Shown: positions 1 through 8,810, counted from the first letter of the stretch. The stretch is DNA of 39,460 bases from an uncultured Gluconobacter sp. (GCA_937880175.1 CALFLO010000111.1:1-39460), one strand, 5' to 3'. Translations and numbers: made by a program. The notes: generated by a model from the sequence alone, not told the origin.

Positions 1-2
1 GC

Positions 3-536
3 CGCCGCGTGAAGGACCTGACCGGCAAACCCGCCACAGCCTTCGACAAGGCGAAAACGGACATGCAGAGCGCCCGCGAAGCTCTCGCGGACCGCAAGGA
101 TGCGGAAGCACAGACCGCCGAACAGAAAGTGCTGGCCGACCTCTCCGAAGCTGGAAAACAGATGCGCCAGAACCAGAAATCCGGCGGCTCCGGCAAGGGC
201 GGACAGGGCGGCGGCAGCCTCAGCTTCATCCCGTCCGGCGGCGCAGGCGGCTCCGGAAAGCCGCAGCATGGCGCCAAGGGTCAGCAGGGCGATGACGGCG
301 ACCAGCCGCAGGCTGGCGATGAAGACGGCGACGATGATGACCAGAAGGATCAGGATCCGCTGGGCCGCAAACTGGGCGAAGGCGACAAGGGCAAGGATTC
401 GGATGCCCATATCCCGGACAAGAGCGCCCGGGACCGCGCCCGGGACATCGAGCGCGAACTCCGCCGCCGCGCCTCGGATCGCACCCGCCCGCAAAGCGAA
501 CTGGACTATCTGGAACGGCTCCTCAAATCGTTCTGA
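3..536 (+). CDS. DUF4175 (TIGR02302-type) protein, C-terminal fragment
   Basis: The reading frame is open from the left edge, so only the last ~178 residues of a larger protein are present and the true start lies outside the window. The fragment begins with a helical, charged segment rich in Ala, Lys and Glu. It then has a Gly/Ser-rich stretch and a long Asp/Gln/Gly-rich acidic linker. It ends in a basic helix with ERELRRRASD and LDYLERLLKSF. That ending is the conserved C-terminus I know from alphaproteobacterial DUF4175 membrane proteins, usually over 800 residues, with N-terminal membrane helices and an unknown role. Family assignment rests on this tail and the low-complexity linker. A two-way terminator follows immediately. 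Confidence 0.7.
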   Translation, partial: RRVKDLTGKPATAFDKAKTDMQSAREALADRKDAEAQTAEQKVLADLSEAGKQMRQNQKSGGSGKGGQGGGSLSFIPSGGAGGSGKPQHGAKGQQGDDGDQPQAGDEDGDDDDQKDQDPLGRKLGEGDKGKDSDAHIPDKSARDRARDIERELRRRASDRTRPQSELDYLERLLKSF

Positions 537-585
537 CACAAAAAAAGCCCGGCGCCGTCACATGGCACCGGGCTTTTTCAGATCC
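537..585. terminator. Bidirectional Rho-independent terminator between convergent genes
   Basis: An A-tract (540-546), a GC-rich hairpin with arms GCCCGG and CCGGGC extended by GCC/GGC, and a T-tract (574-578) form a two-way terminator. It lies 1 bp after the DUF4175 stop and 5 bp from the stop of the converging gene at 591, so it probably ends both transcripts. Confidence 0.85.
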
Positions 586-590
586 AGCCC

Positions 591-1499
591 TTACCGGCTT
601 CGGACATAGGCACCCGGGTCACGCAATGCCTGCCCCGTCCGCGCCGCTTCCTCAACCTGAGCCGCACCAGGCAACACCCCGTGCATCAAAAGCGTCCAGT
701 TGGGATCCCCCACCAGAATGGCGCACAGATCACTCCAGTAGAGCGACGTATCCAAACGATGATCTGCACTACCCTGAAGCAGGGCCAGAGCTTGGTCAGC
801 ATGGCCCGAAAAGACCAGATCCAACAGAATCTGCGTGGTATGCGGCAGACCCTGCCCCGCATAATGCGGCTGAACAAGCGCCCCGGTTTCACTGCTGATG
901 GATGCTCTGCGGGATGCGCGCGCGCCAGCAGACAGCGCATCTGACTTCAACCGGCCCACGTCCAGCGCAAATGTCCCCTCCCGCCATGTCACGGGAACAG
1001 GTGAGGCCACACTCTCGGCATTCGACGCGCCGAACGGCATCATCACCGGGATCGAAAGCCAGAAGCCGAACGGCCCCGTCGCAGGTGCCCTCTGTGGCGG
1101 ATATTCAGGCTGACGGCAGTCGCCGAGCTTCTGAAAATGCGGCCGTTGCGCAAAACGTAGCGCCACATAATCCCCGCATAACCCTGACCCACCGCCGCCC
1201 GCATAAAACAGAAAATCCGGCGCAGACGCCGGTTGCGGGTTCAGTCCCGTCCGCTGCCAGAGCGTCGCGACAAATCCGGGTGGTCCGTCGATATTTTCGG
1301 AAACCGGGGCGGCCTTGCCAGTCCAGACGAGACAGAAAGACTGCGGCTCTGCGGCCGGAACCTGACAGCCCCGGGCCTCGACACGCCCTTCAGGACCCGA
1401 CCAGAGAACCCGTGCATTTTCAGCCGGCGTGGAACCGGCATACGCCGCACCGCCCCAGACCCCGACAAGAAGAAATGCGAGGGCTGAGTATTGACGCAT
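591..1499 (-). CDS. Secreted protein of unknown function
   Basis: I do not recognise this 302-residue protein. It opens with a Sec-type signal peptide: MRQ, a hydrophobic run to about residue 20, and a plausible signal peptidase site after AYA. The mature part carries several cysteines (in GCQV, SFCLVW, GLCGDY, GDCRQ and DLCAIL) that could form periplasmic disulfides, plus a GGGGSG loop near residue 100. No transmembrane segment follows the signal. It starts 30 bp after the stop of the HAD phosphatase gene and is the last gene of the minus-strand run, so co-transcription with that phosphatase and the MFS exporter is likely. The ATG at 1499 has only a weak ribosome-binding site. Periplasmic location is inferred from the signal alone. 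Confidence 0.65.
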   Translation of the reverse strand: MRQYSALAFLLVGVWGGAAYAGSTPAENARVLWSGPEGRVEARGCQVPAAEPQSFCLVWTGKAAPVSENIDGPPGFVATLWQRTGLNPQPASAPDFLFYAGGGGSGLCGDYVALRFAQRPHFQKLGDCRQPEYPPQRAPATGPFGFWLSIPVMMPFGASNAESVASPVPVTWREGTFALDVGRLKSDALSAGARASRRASISSETGALVQPHYAGQGLPHTTQILLDLVFSGHADQALALLQGSADHRLDTSLYWSDLCAILVGDPNWTLLMHGVLPGAAQVEEAARTGQALRDPGAYVRSR

Positions 1500-1529
1500 G
1501 CTGGCTGCCGCTTCTGAAATTACATAATA

Positions 1530-2216
1530 TTACGGAATACGATAGAACGGATTCGGCAGAAGGAAAGCCTTTTTCGCAAAGCCTCCGCTCAGATCGGACG
1601 GCTGATCCCCAAGGCTCGCAATGATCGTATAACCCTTGCGCTCGATCCGCTCGCGGGTCGGCGCCTTGTACATCGCGGCATACCCGTGGGACGTCATCGG
1701 CCGCAGATACAGCCCGTCCCAATGCTTGACGCCCGCCAGATGCAGGTTGCGCTCCGTCGCATCGCGCTCGTCTTCATGCCGTCCCGTCACGAAAAACACC
1801 GCGACATGATGGGACTGCGCATCCTCGATCAGCGCCAGCGTGGACGCGAAAGCCGGAGCGCGACCGCTCTTCTCCCACGCATCCGCACCACACGGCCCCT
1901 TGGGCAGCGCCTCGCACGGACCCGCCGCGATATACCCGAAATCATTGGCGCGGATCTCGTCCCAGTTGGACAGCGTCGTCTCGTCGATATCAAGCACGAC
2001 CGCAGGGCGGCGTGTTCTGGACGCCGTCTGGTCAATCCACTGGCGCGCCTGTGCGATCACCACATCGAAATCATGCTGATAGTCGCCGCTGTCGTGATAG
2101 GCGCTGGCGGCCAGCATGGCATCACCCACATTCGCGGGCTGTGCGGCCATGGCGGACAGAGGCGCCATCGCACCACCAACAAACAGGCTGGTGGCGAGCA
2201 GAAGGGAACGGATCAT
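1530..2216 (-). CDS. Secreted HAD-family acid phosphatase (class IIIB type)
   Basis: This 228-residue protein resembles the HAD IIIB acid phosphatases, which hydrolyse phosphomonoesters outside the cytoplasm. A signal peptide covers residues 1-24 with cleavage after AMA. The catalytic aspartate motif is VVLDIDET at 73-80 (Asp76 nucleophile, Asp78 acid/base). Motif II is FFVTGR at 141-146, the motif III lysine is Lys184 in MYKAPTR, and motif IV is LGDQPSDL at 202-209. All four HAD motifs are intact, so activity is expected. The start ATG overlaps the stop of the MFS gene by 4 bp (ATGA), which indicates translational coupling. A role in releasing phosphate or dephosphorylating an exported compound is inference from the neighbouring exporter and polyphosphate genes. 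Confidence 0.85.
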   Translation of the reverse strand: MIRSLLLATSLFVGGAMAPLSAMAAQPANVGDAMLAASAYHDSGDYQHDFDVVIAQARQWIDQTASRTRRPAVVLDIDETTLSNWDEIRANDFGYIAAGPCEALPKGPCGADAWEKSGRAPAFASTLALIEDAQSHHVAVFFVTGRHEDERDATERNLHLAGVKHWDGLYLRPMTSHGYAAMYKAPTRERIERKGYTIIASLGDQPSDLSGGFAKKAFLLPNPFYRIP

Positions 2217-3379
2217 GGAGGAGCCACCTTTCGTGACAGAAGAACAAGCCCGACCCCGACCAGGGCCAGAGCCGTTCCGATAACGGAAACACCGCCATAG
2301 CCCAACCCCATCGACAGCGCGATACCACCCAGCGCCGCGCCAATCGCGTTACCGAGGTTGAACGCCCCGATATTCATGGACGATGCCAGCGCCGGCGCGT
2401 CATGCGCGGCCTGCATCACCCGCATCTGAAGTGCCGGCATGAGCGCAAACGTGGACGCCCCCCACAGAAGGGCCGCAAACAGCGCGCCCGGCACGCTCTG
2501 CGCCATCCAGGGGAAGATCAGCATAATGACGCCAAGGATGGGGAAAAAGACCAGCAGGCTCCCGTCCAGAGACTTGTCCGCACTCCGACCACCCACGGCG
2601 TTGCCGATGGAGAACCCGACACCCGTGAGCATCAGCGCCACGGTAATGACCGTCGGGCTGGCATGGGTGATGTGTTCAAGGATCGGCGCGATATAGGTGT
2701 AGAGCACGAACATCGCCCCTGCCCCGATCGCGGTCGTCAGCAGCGCAAGCAGAACATTGGCCTTCACCAGAACCCGCAGTTCACGCCCGACTTCCGGAGC
2801 CGGACCGACCTCACGGGCCGGAAGCGCAAGCTGCACCGCCAGCATGGTCACAAGACCCAGCGTCGCGGTCACGGCAAAGGCGCTGTGCCAGCCGAAATTC
2901 AGCCCCAGCCAGGTTGCCGCCGGAACACCGATGATATTGGCGATCGTCAGGCCCATGAACATGGACGCCACCGCACTCGCCCGCCGCGAGGGTGCCACAG
3001 ACAGCGACGCCTCAACCGCGCCCAGACCGAAAAACGCCCCATGCGCCAGACTGGTCAGGACACGGGCGGCAAACAGCAGTTCATAACTGTTGGAAACAGC
3101 GGAGAGCAGATTTCCCGCCACATACAGACCCATCAGCAGGATCAGGGCGAGCTTGCGCCGGAAGCGCGCCATCAGAAGCGTAATGACGGGAGCGCCGATC
3201 ATCACGCCCATCGCATAGGCCGTCACCAGCCCCCCGGCCTTGGGCACGCTGACCTGAAGACCATGGGCGATGACGGGCAGAAGGCCCATCGGGGTAAATT
3301 CTGTCGTGCCGATGGCAAAGGCGCCAACGGCGAGCGACAGCAGTGGCCAGTTTGGTGGCGATTTTGCTGCCAGTTTCAA
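2213..3379 (-). CDS. MFS exporter, DHA1/AraJ-type
   Basis: This is a 12-helix major facilitator superfamily transporter of the proton-coupled drug or sugar efflux group (AraJ/PbuE/YdhP-like). The first helix contains the AIGTTEF(T/S)PMGLLP signature typical of that group, and the loop after helix 2 has LMARFRRK, a degenerate MFS motif A. Later helices carry GVPAATWLG and GNAVGGRSADKS. I chose the TTG at 3379 because a GGAG ribosome-binding site lies 7 nt upstream and the resulting 388 residues match the family. The frame is open further upstream, to a TTG at 3448, but that adds a polar, atypical N-terminus. It ends coupled to the HAD phosphatase. The substrate cannot be read from the sequence. 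Confidence is high for family, low for substrate. Confidence 0.85.
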   Translation of the reverse strand: MKLAAKSPPNWPLLSLAVGAFAIGTTEFTPMGLLPVIAHGLQVSVPKAGGLVTAYAMGVMIGAPVITLLMARFRRKLALILLMGLYVAGNLLSAVSNSYELLFAARVLTSLAHGAFFGLGAVEASLSVAPSRRASAVASMFMGLTIANIIGVPAATWLGLNFGWHSAFAVTATLGLVTMLAVQLALPAREVGPAPEVGRELRVLVKANVLLALLTTAIGAGAMFVLYTYIAPILEHITHASPTVITVALMLTGVGFSIGNAVGGRSADKSLDGSLLVFFPILGVIMLIFPWMAQSVPGALFAALLWGASTFALMPALQMRVMQAAHDAPALASSMNIGAFNLGNAIGAALGGIALSMGLGYGGVSVIGTALALVGVGLVLLSRKVAPP

Positions 3380-3443
3380 GACCGGTCTCCGGGAATGCAG
3401 ATTGTTCGAGATTGATCGAACCCTGCCATACCCGAAATCCCGG

Positions 3444-3460
3444 AACAACCAAAAGTTGTT
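3444..3460. promoter_or_regulatory. Short inverted repeat between cdh-like and MFS genes
   Basis: AACAAC and GTTGTT are separated by CAAAA, directly after the cdh-like stop on the minus strand. If the MFS gene starts at 3379, this element sits in an 81-bp untranslated gap. It could then be an operator or a weak terminator. No clear -35/-10 pair accompanies it. Confidence 0.3.
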
Positions 3461-4225
3461 TTACATCATGCCGTTGGGATGCTCACCCATGTCCATGCCA
3501 TCCATGATCATGGTCTTGTGATGCGGATCATCGAGATGACAGGAATGATCCTGAAGCTCCTCGCCAGACCCGTGATCGAACACATGCGCCATATCGTCGA
3601 GCAGAATGAACCCGCCATGCTTCGCCGGCGTCACGACGAGCGTGTGAATGGACATGTCATCAGCCGCAATCACCCGGAACGGCGACGGGTCCAGCGACGC
3701 CACGATCCGCGCGCGGTACGGATGGCCATACAGCGACACCAGAGACCAGTTCTCGGTGATCATGTTCTTGTCGAGTTCGGCGCGGGCATAGGCCGTCAGA
3801 CAGTCCAGATGGATGTGCAACTGGTCCTGCGTCCGGCCGGGACGCGAATTGATGGCCATCGACAGATGCTCGTCCGGGATCCCGAACCCGTAGGACTGCG
3901 CCACATGCGCGCGCTCGCCCCAGGCTTCCGCGAAATAATTCGGCGTTTCCGGCTTCAGAAGAACGGGATCTTCAACGCCCGGAACCTTCTGCGTCGGGAT
4001 TACGAGATACTGCCCGTGCCCTGTATGATCCTTGAGCAGGGCGTAACCGTCCTTCTCGTCATAGACCGTGCAGGGCTTGTGCTCCGCATCCGCAGCGCAC
4101 CGCCCGTGCACGACCTTCCACAGCGCGCCCCGGTCATGGGATTTCCCGCATCCCGAAAGACCGAACATGACCACCGCCGCGACAAGACCAACCCTGGCTG
4201 CCGTCCCGTAATTCCGCAAACTCAT
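3461..4225 (-). CDS. cdh: CDP-diacylglycerol diphosphatase-like lipoprotein with Met/His-rich tail
   Basis: The protein matches CDP-diacylglycerol pyrophosphatase (Cdh), a HIT-like membrane-associated enzyme that splits CDP-diacylglycerol into CMP and phosphatidic acid. With the start at 4225 it has 254 residues. This ATG overlaps the ppx stop as ATGA and has an AAGGGA ribosome-binding site; the ATG at 4243 is less likely. A lipoprotein signal ends in LSGC (Cys26). The HIT-type catalytic motif HIHLDC is at 137-142, preceded by the family's NSRPGRTQDQLH segment. Family members normally end near the DHSC motif seen here at 226-229. This one continues for about 25 residues with five His and six Met around it, which looks like a soft-metal-binding tail. 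Enzyme family is fairly sure; the tail's role is unknown. Confidence 0.8.
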   Translation of the reverse strand: MSLRNYGTAARVGLVAAVVMFGLSGCGKSHDRGALWKVVHGRCAADAEHKPCTVYDEKDGYALLKDHTGHGQYLVIPTQKVPGVEDPVLLKPETPNYFAEAWGERAHVAQSYGFGIPDEHLSMAINSRPGRTQDQLHIHLDCLTAYARAELDKNMITENWSLVSLYGHPYRARIVASLDPSPFRVIAADDMSIHTLVVTPAKHGGFILLDDMAHVFDHGSGEELQDHSCHLDDPHHKTMIMDGMDMGEHPNGMM

Positions 4226-5700
4226 TCTTCCCTTACCTGACATTCAAGCTGCATCGCAGCCGCCAGCCTCTCGAAACGACGACGGACCGCACTGCCTGCC
4301 GCCCGGACGCTACGCGCGCCCAGAACCAGCACGAGCGTTCCGTCTTCCACGAGGAGCCTGCACTCATCCAGCAGGACTTTCGTCCCTGCACAGAGTGTAT
4401 AGGCCAGCCGGAGCGCCAGACCCAACTGCACCGCACGCTCGATTTCCGAACGCGACAGAAGCTGGCGGGAAGGTTCGATCAGGGGAGAGTCCATCGAGAC
4501 TTCATAACGCACGGCCAGCGTGAGCCCAATGAAGGCTCGCGCACTGTGGTCAAAGCCCACGCCATGACCATGCATCACACGCCGATAGGTCTGTTCCGCC
4601 CGGTATTCAGGATGATCGTAGGACCCGATATCAGACAGCATGCAGGCCAGTTCGCGCAGACGCTTCTGGGTCCGTGTCTCGTCACGGAACAGAGGTGCCG
4701 TCCAGCTCACCAGAGGCGCCGCCAGCGACGCACTGCGCGCCAGACGATTGGCCATCTCCGCCGCCAGATCCGTCATCGGGTCGAGATCCGCAACCGAAGA
4801 CGCCACATGGCGCATGTACCAGCCCTCGCGCAGCCCATCGACGCTGAACACGACCTTGGACGGGCGTACGCGTTCCATCAGGCACCGCAGCACGACAGCC
4901 GCAAATGGCGCATCCGCCAGACGCTTGCGCGGCGCACCGGGAAGTTTTTCCAGTGTCCGGCGCGGCGAGGCGATCACCCAGTCCGCCATTTCCCGCGCTT
5001 CCCCTTCCGACAGGGTAAACAGATGCACAAGGTTCAGCGGATACTGCGTCCGCGCAATCTGCAGGCGTGCCAGCGCACGGAACGCCCCACCCACCAGATA
5101 AAGCGGCCGCCCCGTCATGCCCGGCAGCCAGTTCACGGCGGCCAGAAGCTCATTCGCGATTTCCGCAGCGCGCTCGATGCTGCCCTTGGCGCGATCATGC
5201 AGCCGGATCACGCCCAGCTTGGTCGTCACGGCCTCGAAATACTGACCATCCGCCACATGGATCAGCTCCAGCGACCCGCCGCCGATATCCGCGACCAGAC
5301 CATTCGCTTCCGGCAACCCGCAAAGAACGCCGCGCGCCGCATAATCGGCCTCTTCCGTCCCTTCCAGAACCCGGATCGGCACGCCCGGCATCCGCGCACG
5401 GATCGCATCCACGAAGTCCGGACCATTGGACGCATCGCGAACCGCAGCCGTGGCGAGAACCTCAAAAGGCTCGGCCCCCATGGCGCGGGCAACGGTGTGA
5501 AACCGCCCCAGCACGTCCATCGCCAACGCCACGCCCTCGTCATTAAGGCGCCCGGTCGCATCCAGACCACGCCCCAGTTTGAGCGTGACCTTCTCGTTGA
5601 AGATCGGAAGGGGGTTGCGCGTCACCCCCTCAAAAACAACCAGCCGGACCGAGTTTGAACCGAGATCGACAATGGCGGAACGCTGTGAAGATGAGGACAT
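4222..5700 (-). CDS. ppx: Exopolyphosphatase / guanosine pentaphosphatase (Ppx/GppA)
   Basis: Ppx removes terminal phosphates from polyphosphate; GppA relatives convert pppGpp to ppGpp. The 492-residue protein has the ASKHA fold motifs: phosphate-1 loop VDLGSNSVRL at 11-20, GTEEADY at 114-120 with the catalytic Glu region, and phosphate-2 loop DIGGGSLEL at 138-146. A C-terminal helical HD-like region runs from about residue 310. It lies 5 bp downstream of ppk, so synthesis and degradation of polyphosphate are encoded together. Its stop overlaps the following cdh-like start. From sequence alone I cannot separate exopolyphosphatase from pentaphosphatase activity, but the ppk linkage favours Ppx. 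Confidence 0.92.
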   Translation of the reverse strand: MSSSSQRSAIVDLGSNSVRLVVFEGVTRNPLPIFNEKVTLKLGRGLDATGRLNDEGVALAMDVLGRFHTVARAMGAEPFEVLATAAVRDASNGPDFVDAIRARMPGVPIRVLEGTEEADYAARGVLCGLPEANGLVADIGGGSLELIHVADGQYFEAVTTKLGVIRLHDRAKGSIERAAEIANELLAAVNWLPGMTGRPLYLVGGAFRALARLQIARTQYPLNLVHLFTLSEGEAREMADWVIASPRRTLEKLPGAPRKRLADAPFAAVVLRCLMERVRPSKVVFSVDGLREGWYMRHVASSVADLDPMTDLAAEMANRLARSASLAAPLVSWTAPLFRDETRTQKRLRELACMLSDIGSYDHPEYRAEQTYRRVMHGHGVGFDHSARAFIGLTLAVRYEVSMDSPLIEPSRQLLSRSEIERAVQLGLALRLAYTLCAGTKVLLDECRLLVEDGTLVLVLGARSVRAAGSAVRRRFERLAAAMQLECQVREE

Positions 5701-5705
5701 GAAAA

Positions 5706-7997
5706 TCAGTCTTCCAGAATCCTGTCGGGCCGCTCACGGGGGCGATGTGCCTCCGGAAGGACCTTCTCCCGCGCGGCCGAGCCTCGACCGGACAGGGACG
5801 GATTGTTCATGAAGTATTCGTGGGCGGAGAACGGATGTGCGCCCGGCGAAACCCGATGCCAGTAGCCGTCCCTCGTGAGCGTCCAGCTCTGAAGGTTGTC
5901 CTTGATGTTCATCGTCATGATCTGGCCAAGAATCTGCGCATGGACCGTCGGGTTCGTGATGGGCACCATGGCTTCTACCCTCCAGTCCATGTTCCGCACC
6001 ATCCAGTCTGCGGAAGAAATGAAAACTTTTGCCTTAGAAGACGGCATCCGATGCCCGTTTCCGAAGACGAAAACCCGCGCATGTTCCAGAAAACGCCCGA
6101 CAATCGACTTGATCTCGATATTATCCGACAGCCCCGGCACGCCCGGCCGCAGACAGCAGATTCCGCGGATGATTCCGATAATCTTCACCCCGGCCTGTGA
6201 CGCGGCATAAAGCCTGTCGATCAGTTCGGCATCCACAAGGCTGTTCATCTTCAGCCAGATCCGCCCCGGCCGCCCCGCCTTCGCATGGTCGATCTCGTCC
6301 TGGATCAACTGCTCCAGCGTCGAGCGGATGGTGATGGGCGAGAATGCCAGCGCATCCATTTTCGCCGGAATGGCATAGCCCGTCATGTAATTGAACAGAC
6401 GCGCCGAATCCGACGCCAGCTTCGGGTCACAGGTGAAGAACGACAGATCGGTGTAAATGCGCGCCGTAATCGGATGGTAATTGCCCGTCCCGAAATGCGC
6501 ATAAGACCGCAGCGAGCCGTTCTCACGACGCACCACAAGGCTCAGCTTGGCATGCGTCTTGAGATGCGCGAACCCGAACACCACCTGCACACCCGCCGCT
6601 TCCAGCGCACGCGACAGACGGATATTGGCCTCTTCATCAAACCGCGCCCGCAGCTCGACCATCGCCGTGACCGACTTTCCAGCCTCGGCCGCCTCGATCA
6701 GCGCATGGACGATCGGGCTGTCGCGGGACGTCCGGTACAGCGTCTGCTTGATCGCCAGCACATTCGGATCGAGGGCAGCCTGACGCAGAAACTGCACCAC
6801 CACGTCGAAACTCTCGAACGGATGATGGACCAGCATGTCCTTCGCCCGGATCGCGGCGAAGCAGTCGCCATCATAATCCAGAACACGCTCGGGAAAGCGC
6901 GGCGTGTAAGGCGGAAACACCAGATCCGGACGGTCATCCACAATGAGCTGCTTGAGATCCGTCACACCCACGAAACACGGCAGGACGACGACGTCTTCTT
7001 CGCCCACGCCCAGCTCTTCGCCCATCTCGCGGCCCAGCGTGTCCGGCAGCTTGCGATCGAGCGCAAGATGGATGCACACGCCGCGCCGACGCTGCTTCAG
7101 AGCCGTCTCGTAAGACCGGACCAGATCCTCGGCCTCGTCCTCGAACTCCACATCCGTATCGCGGATCACACGCAGCACACCCGCCGCCCCGATTACCAAC
7201 CCCGGGAACAAACGTCCGGCAAACAGCGTGATCAGGTCTTCAAGCAGCACGAACCGGATCTGGTCCGGCGTCTCCTGCCCTTCCTTCAGCCGCGCCGGCA
7301 GGCGCAGGAAACGCGGCACCTGCGCGGGAAGCAGGATCAGGCCGTCCATGACATGCGCCGAGGACGACGCATCCTTAAGACGCATATGCAGCGCAAGGCC
7401 CATATTCGGAATGAACGGCAGCGGATGGGACGGATCGACCGCCATCGGCGTCAGCACCGGGAAGACGCGCTCGTCAAACAATGTGGAGAGCTGTGCCAGA
7501 TCCGCCTCATCCAGCGAGTCGGTCGGCAGGATGACAATCCCCGCGTCTTTCAGCTCCCCTTCGAGCACATGCCAGACGCGCTGCTGCTCGGCCAGAAGAT
7601 GCCGCGCCTTCTGCCGCACCTGGGCAAGCTGCTGGATGGGCGTCAGGCCATCGGGGCTGCGGACGACCATGCCCTCACGCACCTGCCCGACCAGCCCGGC
7701 CACGCGCACGGAATAGAATTCGTCGAGATTGCTGGAACTGATGGAGAGAAACCGCACACGTTCCAGAAGCGGATTGCGCGTATTTTCCGCCTCATCGATG
7801 ACGCGCTGATTGAAATCCAGCCAGGACAGCTCCCGGTTCAGGAACCGCTCCGGCGATGTCGGCATATGCGCGTAATCTTCGGCCCGGACCGCAGCCGTCT
7901 GACGGCGACGCGCGCGGTTATGCGCGGGGGTCACTGCACTGCGGGGTTTGCGGGGGGAGCGGCGGCGCGGAGCAGGCCGGGAATCTTCAGTCGTCAC
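5706..7997 (-). CDS. ppk: Polyphosphate kinase 1
   Basis: PPK1 polymerises the gamma-phosphate of ATP into polyphosphate at the membrane. The 763-residue protein has the four-domain PPK1 layout: N domain beginning RFLNRELSWLDFNQRV at 51-66, head domain, and two phospholipase-D-like C domains. The autophosphorylated histidine is His482 in KTHAKLSLVVRRE, the partner His639 is in FLEHARVFVFG, and HFGTGNYHP at 501-509 is conserved. An unusual feature is the ~48-residue Arg/Pro-rich basic N-terminus, absent from enterobacterial PPK1, which could bind polyphosphate or nucleic acid. The start is a GTG with a GGAAGA ribosome-binding site about 8 nt upstream. The gene lies between hda and ppx. Confidence 0.96.
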   Translation of the reverse strand: MTTEDSRPAPRRRSPRKPRSAVTPAHNRARRRQTAAVRAEDYAHMPTSPERFLNRELSWLDFNQRVIDEAENTRNPLLERVRFLSISSSNLDEFYSVRVAGLVGQVREGMVVRSPDGLTPIQQLAQVRQKARHLLAEQQRVWHVLEGELKDAGIVILPTDSLDEADLAQLSTLFDERVFPVLTPMAVDPSHPLPFIPNMGLALHMRLKDASSSAHVMDGLILLPAQVPRFLRLPARLKEGQETPDQIRFVLLEDLITLFAGRLFPGLVIGAAGVLRVIRDTDVEFEDEAEDLVRSYETALKQRRRGVCIHLALDRKLPDTLGREMGEELGVGEEDVVVLPCFVGVTDLKQLIVDDRPDLVFPPYTPRFPERVLDYDGDCFAAIRAKDMLVHHPFESFDVVVQFLRQAALDPNVLAIKQTLYRTSRDSPIVHALIEAAEAGKSVTAMVELRARFDEEANIRLSRALEAAGVQVVFGFAHLKTHAKLSLVVRRENGSLRSYAHFGTGNYHPITARIYTDLSFFTCDPKLASDSARLFNYMTGYAIPAKMDALAFSPITIRSTLEQLIQDEIDHAKAGRPGRIWLKMNSLVDAELIDRLYAASQAGVKIIGIIRGICCLRPGVPGLSDNIEIKSIVGRFLEHARVFVFGNGHRMPSSKAKVFISSADWMVRNMDWRVEAMVPITNPTVHAQILGQIMTMNIKDNLQSWTLTRDGYWHRVSPGAHPFSAHEYFMNNPSLSGRGSAAREKVLPEAHRPRERPDRILED

Positions 7998-8096
7998 GAT
8001 GGGGTCTTCCGGAACACACAGAAATACAGATTGTACAAAGGGTCATGCCGCAGGATGGGCATGTCAAACGGAGTTTTTGTGTCACCCATGTGACGC

Positions 8097-8810
8097 CTAC
8101 CCCTCCGGCGTGAGCAAATCCGGCAGCATTTCCAGTGCCAGTGCGCGCGTAACCGGCTGTTTGCGGGCCAGTGCCGCCTCGTCCAGCCGCTCCACCGCAG
8201 AAACCAGCGCATTGCCCGTCCGGGGCAGATGCCGCCACAGCCATTCCGTCACCGTCTGCGACACCACAAGCTGCCGGTCCGCCAGCAGAGACAGCAGAAG
8301 CGTCGCCCGAAGATCATCCTCTGGCTCCCCCGTCGCCGTGGTCGCGGTCGCCCGAAGACGGCTCGCCAGATCGGGCAGCATGAAATGGCTGCGTGACGGC
8401 GGAAGACGCCCCGCCATCAGAACCCGGTCGCCCTGGGAGAACGCATCATTCAGCAGATGCAACATCGTGGCCTCATCCCCCGGCGAATCGGCATTATCGA
8501 TCGCCAGATTCCCCTGAACCCGGATGCGCCCTCCCGCAGACGACGTAGAAAACAGCCGCGCATCCAGCACCGTGGCATCATGTTCATGCGCCCACGCAGT
8601 CAGAAGATGAGTCTTCCCCGTCCCCGAAGGCCCCCAGAGCCACAGCCGCCCGTCCGGCCACTGCTTTCGCGCCAGCCAGGCCCGTGCGGCGGCATTGGAC
8701 GGACCATTGATGAAACGTTCGGACGTCATCGCCGCTACCCGGCGCAGCGGAAACGCCATCTGCATGGCCACCTGCCCGCCCGAAACCCCGTCCACATCCC
8801 GTTTCGTCAT
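8097..8810 (-). CDS. hdaA: Hda/HdaA-type DnaA regulatory inactivator
   Basis: Hda works with the DNA-loaded sliding clamp to stimulate ATP hydrolysis on DnaA, which limits re-initiation of replication. The 237-residue product is a short AAA+ protein related to DnaA without its DNA-binding domain. It has Walker A GPSGTGKTH at 60-68 and a degenerate Walker B NLAIDNAD at 101-108. An N-terminal QMAFPL at 17-22 resembles the clamp-binding motif of Hda proteins. I chose the ATG at 8810 because AAGGGG lies 7 nt upstream; the ATG at 8828 would add six residues and has a poorer site. The gene sits 99 bp upstream of ppk on the same strand and is divergent from purM, an arrangement common in alphaproteobacteria. 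Confidence 0.85.
   Translation of the reverse strand: MTKRDVDGVSGGQVAMQMAFPLRRVAAMTSERFINGPSNAAARAWLARKQWPDGRLWLWGPSGTGKTHLLTAWAHEHDATVLDARLFSTSSAGGRIRVQGNLAIDNADSPGDEATMLHLLNDAFSQGDRVLMAGRLPPSRSHFMLPDLASRLRATATTATGEPEDDLRATLLLSLLADRQLVVSQTVTEWLWRHLPRTGNALVSAVERLDEAALARKQPVTRALALEMLPDLLTPEG

Noticed and set aside
6285..8093. A 602-codon plus-strand frame antisense to ppk
   Set aside because: Same codon-bias artefact; ppk on the opposite strand is complete with catalytic residues.
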